The notes beneath the pieces were generated by a model. It had not been told where the DNA came from and searched no databases. It worked only from the letters and a program-made list of their open reading frames with translations. A DNA stretch of 64,000 nt from Lutimaribacter saemankumensis (GTDB lineage: Bacteria > Pseudomonadota > Alphaproteobacteria > Rhodobacterales > Rhodobacteraceae): positions 248,001 to 312,000 of the forward strand of contig NZ_FNEB01000002.1 in the NCBI RefSeq assembly GCF_900100005.1. The letters run 5' to 3'. Positions within the stretch are counted from its first letter, which is position 1; each line of letters begins with the position of its first letter. Positions 33,404-41,453 of this stretch are shown in pieces. Position numbers and translations under genes: made by a program.

Positions 33404-33732
33404 TCCTCTTTCTCGTCCTCGGCCTTGCGGGCCTCGATTTCGTCCGCCTGGATTTCGCGCGCCGACCGGATCATCGTCTGAACCCCGGCGGCAAGCCCCA
33501 GAAATGTAAACAGCACCATGAATATCGGCAGTGTGCCAAGCAGGCTGTCCAGCCCGTATCCGATGCCAAAACCGATCCCCAGACCGGCCACAAGTTCGAT
33601 CACCATCCGCCAGGCAAGCTGCGCCTGGGAATAATGCTCTTCCATATGCGGTTTCGGCTGGCGGGCGGCTTTCGCCGCCTCGATCTTCGCCTCAAGCTCG
33701 GCCAGCTGCCTTTGCTTTTCGGGATCGTCCAA
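33400..33732 (-). CDS. atpI: ATP synthase assembly protein AtpI
   Basis: A 110-residue protein with two membrane helices (about residues 46-66 and 74-92) between a charged N-terminal coil ([23 protein letters not shown]) and an acidic tail (KAEDEKED). AtpI helps c-ring assembly. It opens the F0 operon. The helices contain [20 protein letters not shown], a Gly pattern usual for this family. A promoter with 17-base spacing lies 32 bases upstream. Confidence 0.9.
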   Translation of the reverse strand: MDDPEKQRQLAELEAKIEAAKAARQPKPHMEEHYSQAQLAWRMVIELVAGLGIGFGIGYGLDSLLGTLPIFMVLFTFLGLAAGVQTMIRSAREIQADEIEARKAEDEKED

Positions 33733-33763
33733 AGGTGAAACCCCCTATGGAAAGCTTGGCGCT

Positions 33764-33792
33764 TTGCTACGGTGCGGCACGCAATGAGTCAA
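33764..33792 (-). promoter_or_regulatory. Sigma-70 type promoter of the F0 operon
   Basis: On the minus strand TTGACT (33787-33792) and TAGCAA (33764-33769) are spaced by exactly 17 bases. Predicted transcription starts near 33757, giving a leader of about 25 bases before the atpI ATG. Confidence 0.6.
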
Positions 33793-33917
33793 GCGCCTGC
33801 CGCGCCTCTGTGCGGCGCATATAAGTGATTGTATTTATTTCATTTTATTTCGCGATCAGATCACGGGTAAGATCAGGCTGCACGGCCGTTTGCGCCAACA
33901 GCGTCCAAAACCCATAT

Positions 33918-33958
33918 TCAACCAAACGGTTGACGATTGCCCGGACCCACGCGATAGC
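33918..33958 (+). promoter_or_regulatory. Candidate arsR promoter with palindromic operator
   Basis: TCAACC-AAAC-GGTTGA (33918-33933) is a perfect 6-base inverted repeat. It overlaps TTGACG (33930-33935), which is followed after 17 bases by GATAGC (33953-33958). The ArsR-family ATG is at 33966, so transcription would begin at or very near the start codon. Confidence 0.45.
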
Positions 33959-33965
33959 AAAGCTG

Positions 33966-34298
33966 ATGAAACAGGATCTCGACACCGTATTCGCCGCCCT
34001 GGCCGACCCGACGCGGCGCGCGATCCTGTCGATGCTGCTCGAGGATGACATGGCTGTCACCGACGTGGCCGACCCGTTCGAGATGAGCCTGGCCGCGATT
34101 TCCAAGCACCTGACGATCCTGGCCAATGCCGGGCTGATCACGCAGGAAAAACGCGGGCGGGTGAAATGGTGCAAGCTGGAGCCCGATGCCCTGCGCGAAG
34201 CGTCGATCTGGATGCAGTCCTTCGGGCAGTTCGAGGCAATCAACCTCGATGCGTTCGAGGCGTTCCTGGAGCGCGAATTCGGGCCGGACGCCGGTTAG
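33966..34298 (+). CDS. ArsR family transcriptional regulator
   Basis: A 110-residue winged helix repressor: MKQDLDTVFAALADPTRRAILSML is the usual ArsR opening, followed by the recognition region DVADPFEMSLAAISKHLTILANAGLITQEKRGRVKWCKLEPDALREA. There is no CVC metal site, so it belongs to the non-metal group (SdpR-like). The start at MKQD is preferred; the longer frame from 33825 is not protein-like. No ribosome site is visible, in keeping with the possible leaderless transcript. It converges with the DMT gene, stops overlapping by 3 bases. Confidence 0.85.
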   Translation: MKQDLDTVFAALADPTRRAILSMLLEDDMAVTDVADPFEMSLAAISKHLTILANAGLITQEKRGRVKWCKLEPDALREASIWMQSFGQFEAINLDAFEAFLEREFGPDAG

Positions 34299-35179
34299 CC
34301 GTCATCCCTGAGCAGCAGCAGCAGCAGCGCGATCACACTCAACCCAACGCCGCCCAGCAGGATGGTGGGCGGGGTGCCGTGGCCCAGCATGAATTCCCAC
34401 ACCACCACCCATGTGGGCGTCAGATAGGTATAGGCCATCACCTTGGCCGAGGGCAGGCGCAGCGTCGCGTATTGCAGCAGCACGAAAGTAGCGGATGACG
34501 CGAACACCGCCAGGTAGGCCAGCGCCACCCAGACCAGCGGCGGCAGCGCCATCCAGTCGGTTGCGCGTATGTCCTGCCACCCGACCACCCCGACCAGCAG
34601 ACCGCCGGCCAGCAGCATGCCAAGGGTAAAGACGACCGCGGGTTCGCCACGGTTCAGAAGACGCACCAGCGGGGTATAGACCGCGTGCGCCACGCAGCCC
34701 GCGAAATAGATCATTTCGCCCCGGCCGACATGGAATTGCATGAGCAGATCCATGTCCGCACGAAAGATGACCCACAGCGCCCCGGCGGCGCCGATCACAA
34801 GCGCCAGCGCCATGCGCGGGGTCGTGACCTGGCGCAAAAGGAACCAGCCCGCGATCGCCGCGATGATCGGCGTCAGCGTGAACACGGCCGAGGCCGACAC
34901 CGCGGGCGCGGTTTTCAAACCTTCGAACATCAGCACGAAATACGCGGCGAAAATCCCACCCAGCACCAGGTAGCGCCACGGTGCACGAAAGGCGCTGCGC
35001 GGGATGCCATGGGTGACAACCGCGGCCGTGCCGACGATCACCGCGGCCAGCGCGAAGCGCAACGCATTGAGCGCGGTCGGCGCGATGTCGTTCGCCACCA
35101 GAACGCCCAGGGAAAAAGAGCCGGCGACAAGCGCCGAGAACAACAGCATGGCCAGGTGGCCGCGGGCGGCCTCGCTCAT
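34295..35179 (-). CDS. EamA/DMT family transporter
   Basis: A 294-residue membrane protein with ten predicted helices in two EamA repeats, the RhtA/YdcZ-like drug/metabolite exporter fold. Typical stretches are APTALNALRFALAAVIV, AAYFVLMFEGLKTAPAVSASAVFTLTPIIAAI and VMAYTYLTPTWVVVWEF. The start codon at 35179 overlaps the LysR stop (ATGA at 35176-35179), so the regulator and transporter form one operon and the regulator may control export. Substrate unknown; amino acids or metabolites are usual. Confidence 0.87.
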   Translation of the reverse strand: MSEAARGHLAMLLFSALVAGSFSLGVLVANDIAPTALNALRFALAAVIVGTAAVVTHGIPRSAFRAPWRYLVLGGIFAAYFVLMFEGLKTAPAVSASAVFTLTPIIAAIAGWFLLRQVTTPRMALALVIGAAGALWVIFRADMDLLMQFHVGRGEMIYFAGCVAHAVYTPLVRLLNRGEPAVVFTLGMLLAGGLLVGVVGWQDIRATDWMALPPLVWVALAYLAVFASSATFVLLQYATLRLPSAKVMAYTYLTPTWVVVWEFMLGHGTPPTILLGGVGLSVIALLLLLLRDDG

Positions 35180-36069
35180 GCGTGGAGACCCTCGCCGCCC
35201 CACGCGCGGGCCTTTTCCTTCAGATGCGTCAGAAGGGTCTGCACCTTGACCGTGCGATGCAGGTCGACATGGGTCACCAGCCACATCTGAACCACCCAAT
35301 CGTCAAGCGGCGGCATCACCTCCAGAAGGTCGTCGTGCCTTGCGGCCTCCCATAGCGGCAGGAACCCGATTCCGGCGCCTTCCAGCACGGCAAGCTCCAG
35401 CGCGCGGGATTCGCTGCTGCGGAACCGGATCGAATCTTCGTCGACTGTCTGGCGCAGCCACTTGTTGAAAGGGGCGCGCATCGAAGGATCATCCGGGCCG
35501 ACAAAGGCATGGCCCGCGAAATCGTCGGGGCCATCGGGCAGGCCCATCCGGTCGGCATAGGATTTGACGGCATAAAGCCCATAGGCCTGCTGAAAGAAGG
35601 GTTGCACGACATTGTCGGGCTCTTCCGGCGCGGCGCCGGCGCGGATGGCGACATGCGCCTCGCCGTATTCCAGGCGGAACAGGCGGTCCCCGGTCAGGTA
35701 GCGCAGAATCAAGTCTGGATGTTCCTGCTGAAACGCGGTCAGAGCCGGCGACAAAAGCGGCGCAAGCCCGGCAAGCGAGGTAATCACCAACTCGCCCGTC
35801 ATGTCGTTGCCGCGTCCCTTGATGCGGCCTGCAAGCTGCTGGAACTGTTCGTCGGTGGCCTGCGCCACGCGCAACAGGTCTTCGCCGGCTTCGGTAGGGG
35901 TGTATCCGCGCGCGTGACGTTGGAACAGCTTGATTCCCAACCGCCCTTCGAGCGCGTCGATATGGCGGATCACCGTGGCATGGTGCACGCCAAGCACGTC
36001 CGCGGCCCCGCTGACCGTGCCGAGCCGCGCCACCTGATAGGCGGTGCGAATTTCGTCCCAGTTGTCCAT
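35176..36069 (-). CDS. LysR family transcriptional regulator
   Basis: A 297-residue regulator with a N-terminal winged helix-turn-helix (WDEIRTAYQVARLGTVSGAADVLGVHHATVIRHIDALEGRLG) and a periplasmic-binding-like effector domain from about residue 88 (GELVITSLAGLAPLLSPAL). The start at MDNWDEI has GGAGGG at good spacing; the longer frame to 36192 lacks this. It is the first gene of an operon with the DMT transporter. LysR genes usually face their target; here target and regulator are in line. Confidence 0.88.
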   Translation of the reverse strand: MDNWDEIRTAYQVARLGTVSGAADVLGVHHATVIRHIDALEGRLGIKLFQRHARGYTPTEAGEDLLRVAQATDEQFQQLAGRIKGRGNDMTGELVITSLAGLAPLLSPALTAFQQEHPDLILRYLTGDRLFRLEYGEAHVAIRAGAAPEEPDNVVQPFFQQAYGLYAVKSYADRMGLPDGPDDFAGHAFVGPDDPSMRAPFNKWLRQTVDEDSIRFRSSESRALELAVLEGAGIGFLPLWEAARHDDLLEVMPPLDDWVVQMWLVTHVDLHRTVKVQTLLTHLKEKARAWGGEGLHA

Positions 36070-36136
36070 GCGACCCTCCGATAGCCGACGCAGGGCGACT
36101 ATGCTTGGCGCGGCGGCGAATTGCCAGAGCGCACGC

Positions 36137-36481
36137 TCAGTATCCCGCCACGAAATCCTCGAACGCTTTTTGCATGGGCACGAGGGCGTCAAGCGCCGCG
36201 TGGGCGCGGGCCAAATCGCCGCCCTTGGCGGCGGACTGGCAATCGCGCAGCTGCATGCCGATGGCGGTCAGGCCCAGCACGTCGGCGGCACCGGCGACAT
36301 TGTGGGATTCCTTCTCCAGTTCCGCAGGCTCCAGCGTCCGCGCGTCCCTGAGAAAGTCGCTGAGTTGCCCGGACAGCTTCTCGAACTGCATCCGAAGAAT
36401 GTCGGGGCCAAGGAGCTCTTCCAGTTCGTCAAGCGTTGCCTTCGCAGGGCGGCCTGCCGCGTGTGGTTGCCCGTCGGTCAT
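36137..36481 (-). CDS. Hpt (histidine phosphotransfer) domain protein
   Basis: A 114-residue helical protein with the Hpt phosphorylation site His60 in KESHNVAGAADVLGL. It would pass phosphate between a hybrid sensor kinase and a response regulator in a multi-step relay. No kinase or regulator gene is in the window, so it is an orphan. A hairpin, GCCGGCA/TGCCGGC (36518-36539), lies just upstream of its start and could influence its expression. Confidence 0.82.
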   Translation of the reverse strand: MTDGQPHAAGRPAKATLDELEELLGPDILRMQFEKLSGQLSDFLRDARTLEPAELEKESHNVAGAADVLGLTAIGMQLRDCQSAAKGGDLARAHAALDALVPMQKAFEDFVAGY

Positions 36482-36904
36482 CTGCGTATCACCCCAATTG
36501 GCGTTCAGCCGGTTTATGCCGGCAGCCCGGAATGCCGGCACGCAACGGGAGGGACAGGCCAGACCCTTTGCTCCCTTCTGGAAAGATGCACCGATCAAAT
36601 GGCCGAAAACGATACCGCCCGCATGATGTCGCAGGCCCGCCCGGTCCGCAAGGCCGATGGCGCCACCGCAAGGCCTGTAGGGGGACGGCATGGGTTGACT
36701 CGGCGCGGCGCGCGGCCTAAACGCGGGCAACATCCCGGAAGGCCTGTGTTCTTCCGGTCCTTGGCCAAAAGGCAAGGATCGCCCCCCGTCAGCGCGTTGC
36801 GCCCACGGGGGCGCTTCTCGTTTCGCGGTCCAGGGGTTTGGAAATGACGCGCGCGCCCCCATCTGGGCAGGGAACGGAACAACGGCCGAAAAGGAGCCGA
36901 CAGC
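36482..36904. other. 423-base stretch without a convincing gene, between hpt and ffh
   Basis: It contains a 7-base inverted repeat (36518-36524 with 36533-36539) near the hpt start and a GC-rich region towards ffh. One small frame, 36599-36847 on the plus strand, would code for an 82-residue Arg/Gly-rich peptide without a good ribosome site and is not called. I looked for the 4.5S RNA because ffh is next door, but the conserved GGAAGCAGC core is absent. Promoters of hpt and ffh must lie here. Confidence 0.5.
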
Positions 36905-38404
36905 ATGTTTGAAAATCTGTCCGAACGCCTGTCCGGTGTATTCGACCGCCTGACCAAGCAGGGTGCGCTGTCCGAAGACGACGTCAAAACCGCCCTGCGC
37001 GAGGTGCGTGTCGCCCTGCTCGAGGCCGATGTGTCGTTGCCGGTCGCGCGCGAGTTCGTCAAGAAAGTGCAGGATCAGGCCACCGGCCAGGCGGTGACGC
37101 GTTCGGTCACGCCCGGCCAGCAGGTCGTCAAGATCGTGCATGACGCGCTGGTCGATACCCTGACCGGCGAAGAAGACCCCGGCAAGCTCAAGATCGACAA
37201 CCCGCCCGCGCCCGTCCTGATGGTGGGCCTGCAGGGTGGCGGCAAGACGACCACCACCGCCAAGCTGGCCAAGCGCCTGAAAGAGAAAGAGGGCAAGCGG
37301 GTTCTCATGGCCTCGCTCGACGTCTACCGCCCGGCGGCCATGGATCAGCTTGCCGTCCTTGGCGCGCAGATCGGCGTCGATACCCTGCCGATCGTGCCGG
37401 GCCAGAAACCTGTCGATATCGCGAAACGCGCCAAGCAGCAGGCGACGATGGGCGGCTATGACGTCTACATGCTGGACACCGCCGGCCGTCTGCAGATCGA
37501 CGAAGTGCTGATGCAGGAGGTCGAGGATGTCCGCGACGTCGTCAAGCCGCGCGAGACCCTGCTGGTCGTCGATGGCCTGACCGGCCAGGTCGCTGTCGAA
37601 GTCGCCGAAGAGTTCGACCGAAAGATCGGCATTTCCGGTGTCGTGCTGACCCGGATGGACGGCGACGGACGCGGCGGTGCGGCGCTGTCGATGCGCGCCG
37701 TGACGGGCAAGCCCATCCGCTTTGTCGGCCTGGGCGAAAAGATGGACGCGCTCGAAACCTTCGAGCCCGAGCGCATCGCCGGCCGTATCCTCGGCATGGG
37801 CGATATCGTCAGCCTGGTCGAAAAGGCGCAGGAAACCATCGAGGCCGAACAGGCCGAGCGCATGATGCGCCGGTTCAAGAAGGGTCAGTTCAACATGAAC
37901 GACCTGAAGATGCAGCTTGAACAGATGATGAAGATGGGCGGGATGGAATCCATCATGTCCATGATGCCCGGCATGGGAAAGATGGCCAAGCAGGTGCAAG
38001 AGGCCGGTTTCGACGACAAGGTGATCCGCCAGCAGGTCGCGCTGATCAACTCGATGACGAAAAAAGAGCGCGCCAATCCCCAGATCCTGCAGGCCAGCCG
38101 CAAGAAACGGATCGCGGCAGGCGCCGGGATGGAGGTTTCCGACCTCAACAAGCTGCTCAAGATGCAGCGCCAGATGTCCGACGTGATGAAGAAAATGGGC
38201 AAGATGGGCAAGGGCGGCATGCTGAAACAGGCCATGCGCGGCATGTTCGGCAAGGGCGGCATGCCCGACATGAACGACCCCAAGGCGATGGAAGAGGCCG
38301 CAAAGGCGATGGGTGGCAAGCTGCCCGGCGGCATGGGCGGCCTGGGCGGTCCCGGCGGCATGCAGCTTCCCGGCGGGCTGAGCGGACTGGGCAAGAAAAA
38401 GTAA
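36905..38404 (+). CDS. ffh: Signal recognition particle protein Ffh
   Basis: A 499-residue SRP54 GTPase that targets nascent membrane proteins to FtsY and the translocon. The N domain is followed by the G domain with the P-loop GLQGGGKTTTTAK (108-120) and later DTAGRLQIDE and LTRMDGDGRGGAALS. The C-terminal M domain is Met-rich (MNDLKMQLEQMMKMGGMESI). It ends with a Gly/Met/Pro-rich tail of about 60 residues, longer than in E. coli. AAAAGGAG precedes the ATG. It leads the block that continues to rpmE. Confidence 0.97.
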   Translation: MFENLSERLSGVFDRLTKQGALSEDDVKTALREVRVALLEADVSLPVAREFVKKVQDQATGQAVTRSVTPGQQVVKIVHDALVDTLTGEEDPGKLKIDNPPAPVLMVGLQGGGKTTTTAKLAKRLKEKEGKRVLMASLDVYRPAAMDQLAVLGAQIGVDTLPIVPGQKPVDIAKRAKQQATMGGYDVYMLDTAGRLQIDEVLMQEVEDVRDVVKPRETLLVVDGLTGQVAVEVAEEFDRKIGISGVVLTRMDGDGRGGAALSMRAVTGKPIRFVGLGEKMDALETFEPERIAGRILGMGDIVSLVEKAQETIEAEQAERMMRRFKKGQFNMNDLKMQLEQMMKMGGMESIMSMMPGMGKMAKQVQEAGFDDKVIRQQVALINSMTKKERANPQILQASRKKRIAAGAGMEVSDLNKLLKMQRQMSDVMKKMGKMGKGGMLKQAMRGMFGKGGMPDMNDPKAMEEAAKAMGGKLPGGMGGLGGPGGMQLPGGLSGLGKKK

Positions 38405-38408
38405 TCCC

Positions 38409-38963
38409 ATGCCGATGACCCCTGCCCCCACTCTTGAAACGCAGAACCTGATCCTGCGCAGTCACGAGAAACGCGACATCGAACCGATGATCACGTTCCT
38501 GACCGATCCGGTGCGCGCGGCCGGGTTCGGGGGCTATGGCAACCGCCACGACGCATGGCGCTGGTGCATGCTGTCGGTGGGTCACTGGCATTTCCACGGC
38601 TACGGCTACTTCACGATCGAGGACAAGGCCTCGGGCCAGCCTGCCGGCATCACCGGCATCTGGAACCCCGATGGCTGGCCCGAGCCGGAAATTGGCTGGG
38701 TCGTCTTCGACGGCTTCGAAGGCCGCGGCATCGCCTACGAGGCGGCGGCCCGTGCGCGCCAGTGGGCCTATGACGATCTGGGCATGACAACGCTTTGTTC
38801 GAACATCGTGCCGGGCAACACCCGTTCGATCGCGCTGGCCGAACGGCTGGGTGCCTGGTTCGAACGCGAATACACCAATGTCTACATGGGCGCCGAGCTG
38901 CTCTACCGGCATCCCGGCCCCGATGCGCTGGACAGCGATGGCAGCGTCGAGGCCTACGCATGA
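38409..38963 (+). CDS. GNAT N-acetyltransferase, RimJ/RimL type (first of three)
   Basis: A 184-residue acetyltransferase: TQNLILRSHEKRDIEPMITFL at the start, WPEPEIGWVVFDGFEGRGIAYEAAARARQWAYDDLG as the CoA-binding motif, and IVPGNTRSIALAERLGAWFER as motif B. It begins 4 bases after ffh and overlaps the second GNAT by ATGA. RimJ/RimL relatives acetylate the N-termini of ribosomal proteins; given the ribosomal genes downstream this is attractive, but not shown. Confidence 0.85.
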   Translation: MPMTPAPTLETQNLILRSHEKRDIEPMITFLTDPVRAAGFGGYGNRHDAWRWCMLSVGHWHFHGYGYFTIEDKASGQPAGITGIWNPDGWPEPEIGWVVFDGFEGRGIAYEAAARARQWAYDDLGMTTLCSNIVPGNTRSIALAERLGAWFEREYTNVYMGAELLYRHPGPDALDSDGSVEAYA

Positions 38964-39484
38964 CGCAGTACGCCTTCGATATCCCCACGGTCGATGCCGG
39001 ACCGGTGATCCTGCGCGCCCCGCGCGAGGACGACTTGGACGCGCTGACCGCCTTCATGTCGGGCGAACGCAGCCATTTCGTCGGCGGCCCCGCCAGCCGC
39101 GCGGAATGCTGGGGCATCATCGCCCGCATCCTGGGCCACTGGGCGCTGCGCGGCTACGGCTATTGGTATATCGAAGACAAGCAAACCGGACAGCCGGTCG
39201 GCGGCTGCGGCTTCATCAACCGCGAAGGCTGGGAAGAACCGGAACTCGGCTGGCAGGTCTGGGACGGGTTCGAAGGCCGCGGCATCGCGCAGGCCGCTGC
39301 CCGCGCGGCCCGCACCCACGGCGCGCGCCATTTCGGCCTGAACGGCGTGATCTCTTATATCGTGCCGCAGAACACCCGCTCGATCGCGCTCGCCCGCCGG
39401 CTGGGTGCCAGCTTCGAACGCGAAAGCGTTCTGCTCGGTCACCAGTGCCACGTTTACCGGCACCCGCAAGAGGAGGCCGCCTGA
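38960..39484 (+). CDS. GNAT N-acetyltransferase, RimJ/RimL type (second of three)
   Basis: A 174-residue paralogue of its neighbours, with GPVILRAPREDDLDALTAFMSG, WEEPELGWQVWDGFEGRGIAQAAARAARTHGARHFG and YIVPQNTRSIALARRLGASFERE. The start codon is fixed by the ATGA overlap with the first copy. It contains the Trp-rich core WALRGYGYWYIEDKQTGQPVGGCGF shared with the first copy, showing tandem duplication. Confidence 0.84.
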   Translation: MTQYAFDIPTVDAGPVILRAPREDDLDALTAFMSGERSHFVGGPASRAECWGIIARILGHWALRGYGYWYIEDKQTGQPVGGCGFINREGWEEPELGWQVWDGFEGRGIAQAAARAARTHGARHFGLNGVISYIVPQNTRSIALARRLGASFERESVLLGHQCHVYRHPQEEAA

Positions 39485-39487
39485 GCC

Positions 39488-40093
39488 ATGGCCACCCAGA
39501 ACATTCCCACCCTCACCACCAAGCGCCTTGTCCTGCGCGGCCCCGAGCCGCAGGACTACCCCGATTTCAAGGCGACTTTTTCGTCCTACCGGTCGCGTTT
39601 CATGGGTGGTCCGCTCAACGCATACGAAGCCTGGATGCTCTATGCCGCCGAGATCGGCCACTGGCACATCCGCGGCTACGGCATGTGGATGATCCACGAC
39701 CGGGCAACCGACAAGACCCTGGGCATGGCTGGTGGCTGGTTCCCGGCAAAATGGCCGGAACGCGAAATCGCATGGATCATCTGGCCGGACGTGGCCGGGC
39801 ACGGCTATGCGCTCGAGGCGACGCATCGCGTGCGCCGCTATCTCTACGAGGAACAGGGCTGGGAAACGGCAGTCAGCTATATCGATCCGAAAAACCTCGA
39901 CTCGATCCGCCTGGCCGAGCGCCTGGGCGCCAAGAAAGACCCCGAGGCCGCCACGATCGACGGCAACGACGCGGTCTATCGCCATCCGACGCCCGCGCAA
40001 CTGCGCGGCACGCAACTGGCGCACGGGATCGAGATGGAAATCGCCAATTACGCCGATCCGCTTTTCAAACCGAAAGGGTTCGCCATTGACTGA
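39488..40093 (+). CDS. GNAT N-acetyltransferase, RimJ/RimL type (third of three)
   Basis: A 201-residue paralogue, more divergent: TKRLVLRGPEPQDYPDFKATF, WPEREIAWIIWPDVAGHGYALEATHRVRRYLYEEQG and YIDPKNLDSIRLAERLGAKKDPEA. A C-terminal extension of about 30 residues ([30 protein letters not shown]) is absent from the other two. The chorismate mutase start (TTG) lies inside its last codons. Substrate unknown. Confidence 0.83.
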   Translation: MATQNIPTLTTKRLVLRGPEPQDYPDFKATFSSYRSRFMGGPLNAYEAWMLYAAEIGHWHIRGYGMWMIHDRATDKTLGMAGGWFPAKWPEREIAWIIWPDVAGHGYALEATHRVRRYLYEEQGWETAVSYIDPKNLDSIRLAERLGAKKDPEAATIDGNDAVYRHPTPAQLRGTQLAHGIEMEIANYADPLFKPKGFAID

Positions 40094-40385
40094 CGACACC
40101 ACACAGCGCGCCGCCGAACTGCTCAAGGGGCACCGCGCCAGCATCGACCGGCTGGACGCAATCCTTGTCTACACGCTGGGCGAACGCTTCAAGCACACGC
40201 AGGCCGTGGGCAAGCTCAAGGCGCAGCACGACCTTCCCCCGTCCGATCCCGCGCGCGAGGCGCAGCAGATCGAACGGCTCGAAGACCTGGCAAAGCAGGC
40301 TGATCTCGATCCTGAATTCGCCAAGAAGTTTCTGAACTTCATCATCGCTGAAGTCATTCAGCACCACAGACAACACCAATCGTAG
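40086..40385 (+). CDS. Chorismate mutase (AroQ class)
   Basis: A 99-residue all-helical enzyme that converts chorismate to prephenate, the first step to phenylalanine and tyrosine. The active-site pattern is visible: [35 protein letters not shown], with Arg and Lys contacts, and [15 protein letters not shown] start at 40086 is chosen, overlapping the preceding gene by 8 bases with AAAGGG upstream; no in-frame ATG comes before the conserved RASID region. The stop codon TAG falls inside the palindromic repeat at 40382. This gene commonly precedes rpsP in Rhodobacteraceae. Confidence 0.8.
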   Translation: MTDDTTQRAAELLKGHRASIDRLDAILVYTLGERFKHTQAVGKLKAQHDLPPSDPAREAQQIERLEDLAKQADLDPEFAKKFLNFIIAEVIQHHRQHQS

Positions 40386-40403
40386 GGCGGGGTTCACCCC
40401 GCC
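40382..40403 (+). repeat. REP-like palindromic repeat, copy 1
   Basis: A 22-base element starting GTAG, with GGCGGGGT and ACCCCGCC arms folding as a near-perfect palindrome. Its exact reverse complement is at 51439-51460. It supplies the stop codon of the chorismate mutase gene and sits 28 bases before the rpsP start. Confidence 0.75.
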
Positions 40404-40431
40404 GAACACCGCCATTCAAAGGAGAAACACA

Positions 40432-40824
40432 ATGGCAATGAAAATCCGTCTGGCCCGTGGTGGCTCGAAGAAACGCCCCTTCTACCGCATCGTTGCCGCC
40501 GACTCGCGCATGCCGCGCGACGGCCGCTTCATCGAAAAGCTGGGCACCTACAACCCGCTTCTGCCCAAAGACAGCGAAGAGCGCGTCAAGATGGACATGG
40601 AGCGCGTTCAGTACTGGCTGGGCCAGGGCGCCACGCCGACCGACCGCGTAAGCCGCATGCTCGAAGCTGCCGGCGTTCTGGACAAGAAAGAGCGCAACAA
40701 CCCCAACAAGGCGAAGCCGGGCAAGAAAGCCCAGGAACGCGCCGAGGAAAAGGCCGCCAAGGCAGCCGAGGCCAACGAAGCCCCGGCAGAAGCGCCCGCA
40801 GAAGAGGCCGCAGCCGAGGAGTAA
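40432..40824 (+). CDS. rpsP: 30S ribosomal protein S16
   Basis: A 130-residue ribosomal protein. The conserved part ([43 protein letters not shown]) is about 80 residues, as in other bacteria; the remaining 50 residues are an Ala/Glu/Lys tail ([24 protein letters not shown]), a form common in alphaproteobacteria. AAAGGAG precedes the ATG. Downstream lies a strong GC hairpin at 40842 that may lower expression of rimM relative to S16. Confidence 0.97.
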   Translation: MAMKIRLARGGSKKRPFYRIVAADSRMPRDGRFIEKLGTYNPLLPKDSEERVKMDMERVQYWLGQGATPTDRVSRMLEAAGVLDKKERNNPNKAKPGKKAQERAEEKAAKAAEANEAPAEAPAEEAAAEE

Positions 40825-40841
40825 TCCCCGTCTGCGCGCGT

Positions 40842-40865
40842 GGCGGCCCCTTTCGCGGGGCCGCC
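40842..40865 (+). other. GC-rich hairpin between rpsP and rimM
   Basis: GGCGGCCCC (40842-40850), loop TTTCGC, GGGGCCGCC (40857-40865): a perfect 9-base stem. There is no T-run, so it is more likely an mRNA 3'-end stabiliser or partial attenuator than a full terminator. Confidence 0.65.
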
Positions 40866-40945
40866 GCCAACCCGACCCGCTTGCCAAGACCTGCGTGATC
40901 GGTGTTTTCTGACCCAAACCAACCCCTCTGCGTCAGGGAGGCAGG

Positions 40946-41449
40946 ATGTCCGAACGGATCTGCGTCGGTGCCATCGCGGGCGCCTTTGGCGTGAAGGGCG
41001 AGGTGCGGCTGAAAAGCTTTACCTCCATTCCCGAAGATATCGCGCAATATGCGCCTCTCGAAACCGAGGACGGCGCCATGGAATTCGACGTGATCGTCGA
41101 GCGCGTGATCAAGAACGGCCTTGCCGTGCGCCTTTCGGGGATATCCACCAAGGAACAGGCCGATGCGCTGCGTGGCGTGCGCCTTTTCGTGCCGCGCGAC
41201 CGTCTGCCCGCGCTGCCCGACGACGAGTTCTATCATGCCGACCTGATCGGCCTGCCGGTCTTTGATACCGGCGGCACCCAACTGGGCCGCGTCAAGGCCG
41301 TGCACGATCACGGCGCGGGCGATCTGCTGGAAATTCACGGTCCCGGCCTGAAGTCCACGGTCCTGCTGCCCTTCACGCGCGAGGTCGTGCCCACCGTCGA
41401 TCTCGAGGCCGGCCGCATCGTCGCAGACCCGCCCGAAGGGCTGTTCTGA
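40946..41449 (+). CDS. rimM: 16S rRNA processing protein RimM
   Basis: A 167-residue ribosome maturation factor that helps fold the 3' domain of 16S rRNA around S19. The N-terminal barrel has [19 protein letters not shown] (about 7-25). The PRC-barrel half has [40 protein letters not shown] and ends [20 protein letters not shown]. It starts with AGGGAGG upstream and lies in the classical rpsP-rimM-trmD-rplS order, here interrupted by three extra genes before trmD. Confidence 0.96.
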   Translation: MSERICVGAIAGAFGVKGEVRLKSFTSIPEDIAQYAPLETEDGAMEFDVIVERVIKNGLAVRLSGISTKEQADALRGVRLFVPRDRLPALPDDEFYHADLIGLPVFDTGGTQLGRVKAVHDHGAGDLLEIHGPGLKSTVLLPFTREVVPTVDLEAGRIVADPPEGLF

Positions 41450-41453
41450 TCCG

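Noticed and set aside
36599-36847. 82-codon plus-strand frame between hpt and ffh
   Set aside because: Arg/Gly/Pro-rich low-complexity product, no good ribosome site, no resemblance to any family.
36482-36904. 4.5S (SRP) RNA gene beside ffh
   Set aside because: The conserved GGAAGCAGC-type core was not found on either strand.
36137-38431. 764-codon minus-strand frame reaching from hpt across ffh
   Set aside because: Only the first 114 residues upstream of its stop (Hpt domain, start 36481) are real; the rest is antisense to ffh.
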